Shown piece after piece: positions 1-11,459 of a stretch of DNA of 64,000 nucleotides (its first letter is position 1; the number at the start of each line of letters is the position of its first letter). The notes below the pieces were generated by a model. The model worked only from the letters and a program-made list of their open reading frames with translations, had not been told where the DNA came from and made no database searches. The stretch covers positions 11,718,001 through 11,782,000 of the forward strand of contig CP075494.1 in assembly GCA_021613535.1 (NCBI GenBank). Direction: 5' to 3'. The DNA comes from Adineta vaga. Taxonomy: Eukaryota; Rotifera. A program made the translations under genes and the position numbers.

Positions 1-727
1 ATTTATGATTAATTTTTTCTGTGCTTTATCCTTAAGCAAATCATATATCGATTAGTATTTACATAGAATTTTTCTTTCTTTTTAATTAAAAACAACTTAG
101 GTTTACTCACGTTTTGTTTCTTCTGCAACGGTAAGGATGCTAACGAACGGAACGAATTATAAGCAAAAAGGTGAAACTAAAGCAAGTCGCTTATGATTGG
201 TCAGGAAATTTTTGGCAAGGTTCCTAAATAATTTTAACATCAGTGGATAGAGTATGTTCTTCTCTATCAATTTAGGTATTTGGTTTTTATTTAAAAATAG
301 GTATTGAGTGATAGGGGGCGTTTTTCTTCATATGGATGTCGTTGTATTATGAACGTATAGAATATGAATCACTATTGCGCATATCAATTGTTTTATATTT
401 GTAGTTTAATTAAGAAGAAAATTTATTAAAAATATAAAAGCTCTTAGAGAAATTGACTGTTATCTGTTGTTCTAGGATGCACAAGGGAAGAACTATATAG
501 TGTATTATGATTGAAATAATAGTTGATGATTAACCTAAATTTTGAAAAAAAGATATTTCTGATTGAAGTTAGATTCATTTTTTTCTATTGACAGATGAAA
601 TGAGTTGAGATAAAAAGACTTGTTCTGAAAGTCAAATTGCGGACAAATTATTAAACTAAATTCAAATAGACGTTACAGATTAATCTAATATTATATTGAC
701 TTAAAATAGACACGAATACATTTGAAA

Positions 728-955
728 GATACTCAGGCAGACAAAATCGATAAAAAACGCGCTTTACCAGAAAAAACGACGTTCTTATGTTTGTGTTTTT
801 CAACAAAACATATTTATTACGTAAAAAAATACACTTTTGTGCGCGCACAAACGTTGTTATTGGCTATTTTCTGTTGGAAAAAACCAACATAAGAACGTTG
901 TTTTTTTTCTCGCGAATCGCGTTTTTTTATCGATTTTTTCTGTCTGGGTATTATA
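728..955. repeat. Long imperfect palindrome (MITE-like)
   Basis: The left arm (about 728-812) reads as an imperfect reverse complement of the right arm (about 870-953). Shared blocks include AAAATCGATAAAAAACGCG and AACGTTCTTATGTT-like segments, with a roughly 55-base loop containing GCGCGCAC. No flanking target duplication or transposase frame was seen, so a miniature inverted-repeat element is an inference. Confidence 0.6.
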
Positions 956-2524
956 GCCAGATTTCGTTGAGATGATCATTTGTGACAATATGTTCATGAG
1001 ATAGTAAAAGTTCAGAGATAAAAATAGACACAAATCTGTTTTTTTGACTGATGGAATCAAGATAAGTCCACCGAGTAGTATTCTCATGCGTTCTGACGTA
1101 CAAACCTACATATAGACAAAACTGTAATAATATTTGAAATAGTTAGACTTTGTCGTAACACATGATAACGCAGTTCATCAACTAAAGATCCTCATGAATG
1201 TATATTTGTCTCCAGAAATGATTTTATTCGAATAGATTGTGTTTATAGTTTAATTATCATGACTATGAGTGATAAATAAGATTTTATATATATCTCGTAT
1301 AGCGCATCATCAACATGAATATCTCAGAAAATTTAATAAAATTATAAATGAGATATAAATTATTAGGAATTATCAGATTCTTATAAATCTACTAATAAAT
1401 GAAACATATCAGTTTAAATGGGAAGATTTTTTATCACTGATTAGATTAGACTATCATATCTGATATTAGTATGAACATCACCGGACGGTTAAATGGAATT
1501 AGTAGATTGCAATCACTCGGTAAGAAGTTCAAATTTAATCAGAGGAAAATAAATAAAAAAATACATAGTGGTGTTTAATGAGTTGACCGAGGTGTTAGAG
1601 TATACCGTCTTAAAATAATGGATAGGTTACAAACATGGAAAGTGAAAGATTACAGATAGATGTCAGAAATAATATAACATCAATATGATAAATTTATTTT
1701 TTTCTAAAGCCGTTAATAACCGCGGTTTGAGCATACGGCGATCTCGAGCGGTGTAGAAAAACCTAATAAAAGGTCTGACTTTTTCGGTGCAAAATCACCG
1801 TTCAAAACCGCAAGTAATAAACCATTAATTGCCACGGTATTTCTTGAAAAATTTTTCCTTGGGAAAACAGATGAATCACCATGTGTCATTGTGGTACAGC
1901 AGTTAGTATAACCAAATAGATCAAACATACCAGTTGATGATGAAAACGTCTTAATGATCGATTGGAAATTTCTGTACGGTCATCATGCATCATCGGATTT
2001 TTTCCTGTTTTTACCAACTATCACTTGTAGGTATTCTCACCCATACACATATATACATACGTGTTTCTCTTTCTCTCACGCTTGTCGCTTCGACAATTCT
2101 TCTCTTGCTTTGTTCGTTGTTTCATTTTTCCTACTTTCTTTATTTTGTTCTTTTCTTGAATTTCTCTTGGATTGGTGAAACTTGAGACTTGTATGCACAG
2201 TATTGACAGAAAAACGGTTCAGCTGCTGTAGAATACATGAGAAAATGGAACAACATTGACAGCCGTTCTGTATATCCATGTCCAGTTAGACCGGGTTAAT
2301 TCTCATTACTTTATTTCGATTATCAGTTAACAGCACAACCATATTCAGATCACAAACGGTCAACGTCATTACCAAACTACAACATTGAAATAATTAGCTA
2401 CTAATGACTATCTTATACGATATTATTTCAGTCCCTTAAAGCGGTAGGAAAATATTTTAGACACTGAATAATATAACATCAGGCGGCCGTCAGCGGCCAA
2501 TATTTTAAATTCAGTAGTTGTAGT

Positions 2525-2765
2525 TTAGTAATGACCCAGGTCGAACAATACGGTCCGTATACGGCTGGTTACAGCATAAAAACAGACCGTATACTGGCTG
2601 TAACAGCGGGCGCAGTAATACGGCCCGTTTTGAGGGAGAATACAGTCCGTTTACGAGGTCGTAATACTGCGCCCGTGATTACAGAGCGAACTGGCCCTAT
2701 TACTGCCGTAAAAGTACCGTTTTATCACAGTTTACGTCCTGAGAACGCACTGTAAACGGCTCCCT
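2525..2765. repeat. GC-richer internally repetitive palindrome
   Basis: CTGTAACAGCGGGCGCAGTA (about 2598-2617) has a near reverse complement around 2660-2685 (TACTGCGCCCGTGATTACAG). ACGGTCCGTATACGG-type blocks recur on both sides. The composition is clearly more GC-rich than the surroundings. It looks like a non-autonomous inverted-repeat element; its class cannot be assigned. Confidence 0.5.
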
Positions 2766-3463
2766 TTTGATCGATCTGGGGAGGCTAATTGTTTGACCTG
2801 AATTTAATCCGGTTAACTCATAACAGAAATTGGTTACTGTAATGACAAACTGGTTGAGTAGCTAACCGCCTCTCACGGTATGATGTTTATTGACTACTCT
2901 ACATGACCAGAATGTCCCTACTTCACAATAAGACACACGCTTATATAGAGAGAGGAAGAGAAGTGTACATACAGACCAATGAAGCGAAGATAAGAACGAA
3001 AGAATGAACCGAGAAGTCAAACGGTAATACGACCGATAGAATGATATTGTTCTCGTCACAGTTACCGGCTCAGACTGATATTAGGTGGTGATTTAGTTAG
3101 AAGTTGGATTGATTCGACATATATCTCATGTTTTCCTTTTCGACGGTATTCTCTTCCGACGATCACTTGGTTACCTTTGCATGTGTCATACATGTTTGAA
3201 TTTTCCCTTTCTGGAAAACGTTTACGTGTAGAAAAAGCCTGTTCGCCTTCATACGTGCACTATTGTATTTTTTTGAGTGTGGGTGTGAGTATCAATCAAA
3301 TTAGTAGATGCATACTCGTATCCACGCACCCTAAGCGGACGCCCTACGTATTTACTCCAACTGACTCTATTTTGAACTCATTATACACTGTAGAAATATT
3401 CATCCATTGGATAAATAAATCAAATCTATCATAGTATTCAGTACTTCCAATTGATTAATAAAA

Positions 3464-6277
3464 ATGGCCACTGCCACTACAACAACTGATAACCCTCGCG
3501 CAAAAGAGGATGAATCGGACGTTGAAAATTGGTGTGTTATCTGGCTTGACGCTAATGCAAGCACTGAAATTAATCAAAATGAAGAAGAACAATTACGTCC
3601 TATTGTTAAACATTTGAAGACATTTCAAGATAAAGCTTCATGTCGTAAATATCTTAAAGAACAATCCAAAGCAGACAAACTAAAATTAATAGTTAGTGGT
3701 AAATTGGGTCAACAAATTGTTCCTGCTGTTCATGATTTAGAACAAATCGCATCAATCTATGTGTATTGTATCGATTGTCAAAATCATATACAGTGGACTA
3801 AGTCACATCCCAAAGTAAAATTATGCTCGATGGTTTCTCTTTTATTTATGATCTTTCGTTAACAGGTAAAAGCTGTTATTGATAGTTTTGATCAACTACT
3901 GTCTGAAATGAAAGCTGATCGTAAAAACCCGACAACCGTGCAATACTCATTAACTATTGACGATACTGGTAGAACAACAGGACATCTCAATGCTCAATCC
4001 GTTTATTTTCAAAGATTGATTGATTGTTTTCTAGAACTAGAATACAGTCTAGAAGATAGAAACGAATTTCTCGATGTTTATGGAGACCTAGATGATGAAG
4101 GAAAATGCAAAGAGATTGAAGAATTCCGAAAATCTTATTCACCTCAATCTGCTATAAAGCGGTACACACAAGCCACGTTCTTTTACAAAGATCTCAATAA
4201 TGCTTTTCGCACCATGAACTACAGGACGATATTCTTATATCGTTCATACATCGCTGACATATATCGTCAATTAAAAGAAAACCAATCTACAACTCCTTTG
4301 AAAGTTTATCGAGGACAGTTTATGTCCAAATCGGAGATAAAGAAGTTGCAGCGATGTCGTGGTCAACTTATTTCAGTGGGTTCATTTTTTTCAACCAGTC
4401 TTCATAAAGAAACTGCTCAAGCATTCAAAAGTGATAAAGCAACTGACACTTTGGAACCGTTACTATTTGAAATAGATGCCGATCCAAAAATGGCTACTAC
4501 CACACCATTCGCTAAGATCAGTGAACTTAGTGCATTTCATCAAGAATCAGAAGTACTTTTTATGCTTGGCTCTATCTTTCGCTTGGATAGCATCGCTCCA
4601 AATGATGATGGTTCAGGATGGAACATGAAAATGACTTTATGCAGCGAAAATGAGCATGCTTTTAAGGACGATCTTGAGTATATGAAAAAGCAAGCTGACA
4701 ATAGACAAACAAATTATCAAATATTAGGAGACTTACTATTCATACTGCGTGAATTCAATTCAGCTAGACTATGCTTTACTCGTCATTTAGACAAACTTCC
4801 AGAAAATGATACACAGCGTCTTAAATTATATGAAGATCTTGAGAAGCTAGAAGCACAAGCTGGTTTTCATAATGAAGGTATGAAATGGCAAAGAAAGGCG
4901 CGCGCATTTCAAGATCAAAATCCTTCAACTTCTATACCCAGTAATACTGCTACAACGACCACTCACATTAGTAAGTTTACTAGAACGACTTATCTCATTT
5001 CTAAGTCGATACTCTATATAAATATATGAGTTGAGATGTTATTAGACATAGCACAATCGAATAGTGGATGTGCTTCTACACGAATAGCAAGGTCACATTC
5101 CCATATTAACCCTCACCCACCCACACCCACACCCTTATATCGATAAATCATTAATAATCATTTATTCTTAATAACAAAACAAGCCTAAAACATAGTTCAC
5201 CCTTCTCATGCTTAGCTTTTTCCGAGAAAAATTATCCCATTCGATCGCTGTCTTCATAAAAAACACAGTAACCAAATGTTTTATCTTATCAATATTTGCG
5301 AATTTCCTTCATTTCGACAGAAATATTTTTCGACTTTTTTAGTTCTTCCCAGCATACCTTCAGATGGAGAGTGGGAGAACGCAGGGTTCAGTGTTGCTGG
5401 AGGACATGATCGAGGCAACGGTAAAAATCAACTCGACCTCCCTATGGGTCTGTGTATTGATGATGATGATGATAATGATGATCAAACAATATTTATTGCT
5501 GACCAGTCGAATCATCGTATCATTCAATGCAAGAGAGGTGAGACCAATGGGGTAGTTGTTGCGGGTGGAAATGGCGAAGGAGGTGATGATAATCAGTTAT
5601 GTAATCCTAGTGATGTATTGATTGACAAACAGTCGAATTGTCTCCTAATTTGTGATCGAGGAAATCGACGGGTTGTACGATGGCCTCGATACACTGGCAT
5701 TGCTAAGGGAGAAACTCTGATCAACAACATTGACTGTCGAGGTTTAGCGATGGATAACCAGGGAAATCTCTATGTGTCTGACATTGAAAACCATGAAGTA
5801 AGAAGGTATGAAATACATAGAGGAGATACGAAAGGAATTCTGGTCGCTGGTGGCAATGGAAAAGGCGGTGATAAGAACCAACTCAAGTATCCAACATGCA
5901 TCTTTGTCGATCGTCAACAAAGTGTTTATTTGTCTGACAAAGGAAATCATCGTGTAATGAAATGGAAGAAGGGTGCGAATAAAGGCATTGTTGTCGCTGG
6001 AGGAAAAGGGTACGGCGCTTCTCAGCATCAATTGTGGAGTCCACGTGGAATCATCGTCGATATGTTGGGTAATCTCTATGTGGCAGAGTTTGGAGATGAT
6101 CGTGTGACATATTGGTCAGTTGGAGCGAAGGAAGGCATTGTGATCGCCGGTGGGAATGATGAAGGAGCAGCAGCAAATCAGTTCGATGGTCCCAATGGCT
6201 TGTGCTTCGATAAACGTGGTCGTCTCTATGTCGTGGATAATAGAAATCACCGAGTTCAATGTTTTTCACGTAAATAA
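3464..6277 (+). CDS. ADP-ribosyltransferase with C-terminal NHL repeats
   Basis: Three exons (3464-3814, 3866-4970, 5343-6277) joined by GT-AG introns in matching phase give 796 residues. Residues 1-130 form an N-terminal domain (WCVIWLDA, YVYCID motifs) of a kind seen before ART domains in bdelloid proteins. Residues about 200-400 are an arginine-type mono-ADP-ribosyltransferase with the R-S-ExE signature: R266 in VYRGQ, serines in FFSTS (293-295) and E354/E356 in QESEVL. A helical TPR-like stretch follows (about 400-470), then NHL repeats (about 486-796) with repeated VAGGxxxG and NHRV blocks. The expected role is transfer of ADP-ribose from NAD to protein arginines, with the NHL propeller as a binding platform. 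There is no signal peptide, so it is probably intracellular. The fusion depends on the 372-nt second intron; otherwise the ART part would stop soon after the donor, at 5028. Confidence 0.8.
5111..5134 (-). repeat. Short interstitial telomere-like TGTGGG array
   Basis: Read on the minus strand this is GGGTGTGGGTGTGGGTGGG, two exact TGTGGG units plus degenerate flanks. TGTGGG is, from memory, the telomeric repeat reported for bdelloid rotifers. It lies inside intron 2 of the ART-NHL gene. Confidence 0.5.
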
Positions 6278-6351
6278 AAAACTTCACTGATCTTAGTATC
6301 TATATGAGTAGATTTCATCGATTTCATGGAGTAATTTTTCGACTTTTTTAG

Positions 6352-7349
6352 TTCTCCCCAGCATACCTTCAGATGGAGAATGGCAGGAAAGAGGGTTCAC
6401 TGTTGCTGGAGGACATGATGGAGGCAACGGTAAAAATCAACTCGACCTCCCTCTGGGTCTGTCCATTGATGATGATGATGATAATGATGATCAGACAATA
6501 TTTATTGCTGACCAGGCGAATCATCGTATCATTCAATGCAAGAGAGGTGAGAACAATAGGGTAGTTGTTGCTGGTGGAAATGGCGAAGGAAATGGTGATA
6601 ATCAGTTATGTAATCCGAGTGATGTATTGATTGACAAACAGTCGAATTGTCTTCTGGTTTGTGATCACGGAAATCGACGGGTTGTACGATGACCTCGATG
6701 GATTGGGAGATGGCCTCGGTATAGTGGCATAGCTAAGGGAGAAACTCTGATCAACAATATTGACTGTCGAGGTTTAGCGATGGATAACCAGGGAAATCTC
6801 TATGTGTCTGACATTGAAAACCATGAAGTAAGAAGGTATGAAATACATAGAGGAGATACGAAAGGAATTCTGGTCGCTGGTGGCAATGGAAAAGGCGGTG
6901 ATAAGAACCAACTCAAGTATCCAACATGCATCTTTGTCGATCGTCAACAAAGTGTTTATTTGTCTGACAAAGGAAATCATCGTGTAATGAAATGGAAGAA
7001 GGGTGCGAATAAAGGCATTGTTGTCGCTGGAGGAGAAGGGAATGGCGCTTCTCAGAAGCAGCTGTCGGGTCCACGTGGAATCGTCGTCGATACGTCGGGT
7101 AATCTTTATGTGGCAGAATTTCACAATAATTGCGTGACACGTTGGTCAGAAGGAGCCAACGAAGGCATTGTCATCGCTGGTGGAAATAGGGCTGGAGCAG
7201 CAAAGAATCAGTTCGATGGTCCCAATGGCTTGTGCTTCGATAAACGTGGTCGTCTCTATGTTGTAGATAGTAAAAATCACCGAGTTCAACGTTTTTCTTG
7301 TGAAAGAAAAATGTTAACTAGCCTGATAAACTTTTTACGAAATATTTGA
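6352..7349 (+). pseudogene. Broken tandem copy of the NHL-repeat exon
   Basis: This copies the last exon of the ART-NHL gene, including its upstream intron end (TTTCGACTTTTTTAG before the exon). Compared with copy 1, a 21-base in-frame insertion near 6690 brings in a TGA at 6690-6692, so an NHL exon spliced here would be cut after the second repeat. The frame reopens and runs to 7349, with a different C-terminus. Positions 6759-7034 are identical to 5729-6004, while the flanks differ at many sites. No ART part precedes it. It could be an unused or alternative last exon giving a shorter protein; pseudogene is the simpler reading. Confidence 0.7.
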
Positions 7350-8029
7350 AAGATAGCTCTCTCTAATCGAGTATGATAGAAAGAAGTTAATAACCAATTA
7401 ACGTAATATATAAAGTTACGAGTTCAATGAAGTATTTTTATATCAAAGTAAAAGACGCAAACAATAAATCATCGATGAATACACATATAAGTAACACAAT
7501 AATATCAATATAATGATAATGAACGGTAACGAGGTCTTTTGGTTCTTGTGTTTCTAATCATGGTGAGACTGTATGAGATTTTTCTTTATACGATTGATCT
7601 ACAAGTCTACTCATTAACAACTGAGTACTCATTCTTTTTCTTTCATTCGGTTCGCTCTATCATTCTCTCTCTTCTATTCTATTATTGAAGATAGAAGTTC
7701 ATGATTGAACGAGAGTCAACTTACACCATCGGATCAATTCATATCTAAGCAAGTATAGTTCTATTACTGAACTTGTCATCTTTCGCCTGTTAATGATTTC
7801 TAATCTGAAAACGAGCATCCTACTCTTATGTAATCCTTTTCGAATCTAGTGCTACCCAATATGTCAAGCCACATTATAATGCATGAATAATTCTCTGGCT
7901 ACTTCAATTCGATCTAAAGCCAAGTAAAGATAGGGACACGTAATATGTGAATAAGAGAAAAAGACTAACCGATCTTCTCTATGAGTAGAAAAGGTTATAA
8001 TGTTATTACTTAACATATAATCTGTTGGC
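7350..8029. other. Intergenic, no convincing gene
   Basis: AT-rich. A minus-strand open frame (8136-7864) runs on from the repeat copy below into this stretch, with a fairly protein-like composition (CPYLYLALDRIEVARELF). It may be the remnant of an exon, but I do not recognise it. Confidence 0.35.
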
Positions 8030-8245
8030 ACGTGATGGAAGTTAGCCGCAGATTCGACTATTTCCTGCCGACATTCGGTTAGATACTTGTGAGAGGTCTC
8101 ATACTTCTGGGATGGATAGAGTTCATCACTCTGCATTGAATGGTACCGGATGAGAGGAGATCAGTCACCGAAAACCAGGGTTTTCATCCAAAATACTATG
8201 AAAATAGGTGGTTTTACTCAGTAATCCTTGCTAATATTCACTTTG
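8030..8245 (-). repeat. Inverted copy A of a ~200-bp repeat
   Basis: The reverse complement of this segment matches 11190-11400 over about 200 bases, e.g. CCATCCCAGAAGTATGAGAC and TGTCGGCAGGAAATAGTCGA. Both copies keep an open frame with SQKYET and ECRQEIVESAANFHH, and both diverge exactly at CATCAC/GT, which would suit a splice donor. The pair flanks the 8.25-11.19 kb region in opposite orientation. It is either a duplicated exon or the arms of a foldback element. Confidence 0.6.
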
Positions 8246-8933
8246 ATACTTGGAATACATGCGAAATGTTTCCGTATGAATTACAGCATAGTATTTTCAT
8301 TGCTGTAATCTTTTGTAAATGAAGATTTTATACAACTGTAAGTTACGAAAATCCTTAAAAGTGAGCTTCAGTGTAAATTTGTACATTTAAATAATTGTAT
8401 ATGCCATATGTTCTATAATTTTCATGTGATAGATTAGAAATGTAGAATTTTTTCTAAAGTAAACTATTTAAAGCATCATATGGCAACTGTTTGTATCGTA
8501 GCTTTGTTACATTTTGGTACAAGCTGTCAAAATATTTTGAGTTATTATTTAGATCGGATTCAAAGAATAGATGTTGTGGCATTTCTCTGGCAATCTTTAG
8601 CAATTAAAGTAAAGAAAGTATAGGTATAATTGATATGCGATGAACATATAGGTTGTCGTTAGGGATATTATGTGTTCAAATGAATGAGTTTAATGAAAAA
8701 CACAGAGAAATATGAAGTGACTTGTTTAAATGAATAACGACCGATCGGATAGAATACAGAGAAAATAAAAGATATCGACAGATATAAATCGGGTTGAGTG
8801 AAGGAAGAGAAAAAAATATAGACATCATATGTAATACAAGAAAAGTTGATATATATCATTAAATTAAGAGAAAATAAGATTCATCATATATCCCATTGAT
8901 TCCTTAATGTGTTTCGCCTAAAAAACGTGTTGA

Positions 8934-9504
8934 TTATAATTGCAATACGTATAGTGCCAATTCGACGAGCACGCGACCATCATGAATGACACATCCCAAA
9001 TGATTTGTATCATCGAAATGGTAATAAGTACCACCCTGTGCTTTGATAATTGCCGTGAAGTGTTGATTTGTGTTGTTGATACCGGCAGACAGATTATAGC
9101 TAAATATTATGCAAAATGAATGAGGTCTGCAAATGTTGTGAACTTACGTATATTCACCAATATAAAGAAGATCTGGTAATTCTGTCATGGATGCAGAATT
9201 TTTCCCAACATCAACAATAACAAATGGTGCTTTGTGTATAAATTTTGCTTTGTCTACTATTCGAGTAGCTTCACATATATAATGCTTTCTACAACTCAAT
9301 AATGTTTACACGAAAATGGGTAAGATTGGCACTTACTCCATACGAGTTACATTTGTCTCTACATCCACAACAGGAAATTTGTCGTCAACTGAATATTCTG
9401 CTGGATATTTTCGAGGTTTAAAACGACCGAGATCTATTCGACATTGATGTTCTCGTGTGTTGGCAAATTTCGGTATGAAATTCATGAATTCACGATTGAC
9501 TCTC
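8934..9504 (-). pseudogene. Three-exon 3' remnant of an unidentified gene
   Basis: Three minus-strand exons join in phase: 9504-9337, 9288-9148 and 9099-8934 (stop TAA). Introns are 48 nt each with GT-AG ends. The conceptual end has APFVIVDVGKNS, LPDLLYIGEY and then NQHFTAIIKAQGGTYYHFDD. The last resembles the 'H-(F/Y)-T-A ... YxFDD' end of cysteine-protease-like domains (Ulp1/UCH type) often carried by transposons; this is a weak resemblance. No start exon was found beyond 9504, so the gene looks 5'-truncated. It could instead be the end of a gene whose upstream exons I missed. Confidence 0.45.
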
Positions 9505-9810
9505 CTACATTGAGAATAATACAAATTAAAAATTATATATGATGAATCAATAAAAAGAATTCAATCAGTATGTAAACAGTCGACTGATAAGACAACATTG
9601 TTTGATAAAGAATTAAATTATAAAACAATGAAATGTGTGACTAATTCAACATATCCTATTTATCTACTCGTTCTTTATCAGCTGCATTCATCGTTGATTG
9701 GCAACATATTGTATATTCATCTTACATGTTTGTCCTTCTATTACACTTTCTTATTCCTTCGGACAACGCGATACATACGAAAGAAGAAATAATAGACTAG
9801 AGACACATTC

Positions 9811-10686
9811 GTGTTGATTAAAAACACCTTCTGTCTCTTTTGTGCAATTTTGTATAGAAGAAGCTTTCTGCTAACTCAGAAACTTTACTGTCTTATTGTT
9901 GCTACATCATTTTTTCGTCCTGTGATTGAGAATGATAATATTATCGCTGTTAATACACAAGATCAATCAGTTATGACATGGACTGATATTACAAACAAGA
10001 ATGAATGTCTATTTTCAATTTTCATTTATTGTTCAAAGAAATTGCCGTTCATTCGACTGAATGATTTACCTTGTTTATCAAAACTGTTAAATGATAATAA
10101 ACAGGTTGTCACTTCATGTGAAATAACACGTTCCCATCATAAGCAAACCGATTTTATTAACTTCGATAATAACGTTTGGCTTTTTTCTCATGACAGACAA
10201 CCAATGTATTGTCAATTACAAACAGATATTGGGCTATATAACGGCTTTACGATTATCAATGAACCATCTATCTTACGTCTACCATGTGGAAATACATTGA
10301 ATTGTTCTGGTATTAAATTGACTTCGTCCAGTTGTACTGATCGAAATGTTTTAATTAAATCTTCAGATACAGAACAATATGTACAACTACAAACTATTCC
10401 ACGGTCTCTTAAAAATATGAATAAACAATTGTTTTCCACGCATCAGTCAATAATTAAAAATTCCTTTAAAACTATTCTTGATGACTTGAAAGAAAATAGA
10501 TTAACCATCAAAACTCTAATTACAGAATTCGGTGAAATCGGTTTATCAGCAATTTTTCTTATTTTTGCATCATTTATTTCACTTTTCGTTCGATGGACTA
10601 AGCGTTCGCTGTTGAAACGTATAGAACGACTTGAGAACAATCTAGATGATCTTGTGAATGCGTTTGCTACGCGTCTAGAAAGTTGA
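9811..10686 (+). CDS. Envelope-glycoprotein-like ORF, 5' end unclear
   Basis: An uninterrupted frame of about 290 codons without an ATG near its start. A splice acceptor (CTAACTCAG, about 9880) precedes a hydrophobic stretch, so it may be a 3' exon or a truncated ORF. The body is Cys-rich with N-glycosylation sites (NCSG). A helical segment (about 205-240) leads to one strong transmembrane helix near the C-terminus (GLSAIFLIFASFISLFV), followed by a basic, coiled-coil-like tail of about 35 residues. This layout suits a class of retroelement/errantivirus-like envelope proteins, and bdelloid retroelements with env-like ORFs are known. No gag, pol or LTR was found beside it, so it would be an isolated remnant or a captured gene. 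A host single-pass receptor is the alternative. Confidence 0.4.
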   Translation: MLIKNTFCLFCAILYRRSFLLTQKLYCLIVATSFFRPVIENDNIIAVNTQDQSVMTWTDITNKNECLFSIFIYCSKKLPFIRLNDLPCLSKLLNDNKQVVTSCEITRSHHKQTDFINFDNNVWLFSHDRQPMYCQLQTDIGLYNGFTIINEPSILRLPCGNTLNCSGIKLTSSSCTDRNVLIKSSDTEQYVQLQTIPRSLKNMNKQLFSTHQSIIKNSFKTILDDLKENRLTIKTLITEFGEIGLSAIFLIFASFISLFVRWTKRSLLKRIERLENNLDDLVNAFATRLES

Positions 10687-11189
10687 ACTTTCTGAAACAT
10701 TAAAAAATCATTCTTCATTATTGTAACTATCTTTTCTGTTAATAAATAAATAAATGAATAAACAAAGCAACTCTTATCTAGCATAGTCTAGTGGGAAAAT
10801 GATCAAGTATTGACGTCGCCTTCTACAACATATTGTATATTATTTCTTTGAATTCTAGAAATTCTTCATAGGAACAAGATATAGATATATTTCAATTCAT
10901 CTAATAATTCTCTCATTGAATATATATCTTCACATAGGATCTATCCATGGTTGTTATCTTTCACTCTGTCTCTCTTTCTCTCGCTTGTCTCTGATGAGTG
11001 ACGCGCTCACTCAAGGGAAAAGCTGAGAGCATGAATATAAGAAGAGAAATAATTTATAGAATGAAATATATAGCTAATTATCACCAAAGTTCATCGTAAG
11101 ACTCATGTCTTATCAAACAGGATCAGAGTCCGAACAATAGAAAACGATAACTGAGGATTACAAATATCCATATTAAAATTAATATTATA

Positions 11190-11400
11190 AATATCCGCAA
11201 AGTATTACAGAGTAAAACCACCTATTTTCATAGTATTTTGGGTGAAAACCCTGGTTTTTGGTGATAGACCCTCTCTCATGCGGCACCATTCGATGCAGAA
11301 TGATGAGTTCTATCCATCCCAGAAGTATGAGACCTATCCCAAGTACCTAAGCGAATGTCGGCAGGAAATAGTCGAATCTGCGGCTAACTTCCATCACGTT
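11190..11400 (+). repeat. Inverted copy B of a ~200-bp repeat
   Basis: Plus-strand partner of 8030-8245. Homology starts near AATATCCGCAAAGTATTACAG and ends at TTCCATCACGT. Differences between the copies change several residues of the shared open frame (e.g. ELYPS/EFYPS), so there is no sign of strong selection on it. Confidence 0.6.
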
Positions 11401-11459
11401 TTTCTCTACTATAATATAGATGATGTTTCAAGTGCTTCTACTCTCATGATCTAGAATAC

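Larger units (their letters stand above)
1..3463. other. AT-rich intergenic region without a gene
   Basis: No stretch here has a coding signature with splice sites. The open frames present are short and low-complexity. It contains two palindromic repeats, listed separately. The last 40 bases lead into the start of the ADP-ribosyltransferase gene. Confidence 0.6.

Noticed and set aside
5744-7140. Minus-strand open frames opposite the NHL exons
   Set aside because: Antisense shadows of the repeated NHL coding sequence; identical only because the sense strands are identical.
10723-10830. Possible short LTR (TGTAACTATC ... TTCTACAACA) after the env-like frame
   Set aside because: Only about 108 bases, no polypurine tract and no second copy upstream of the frame.
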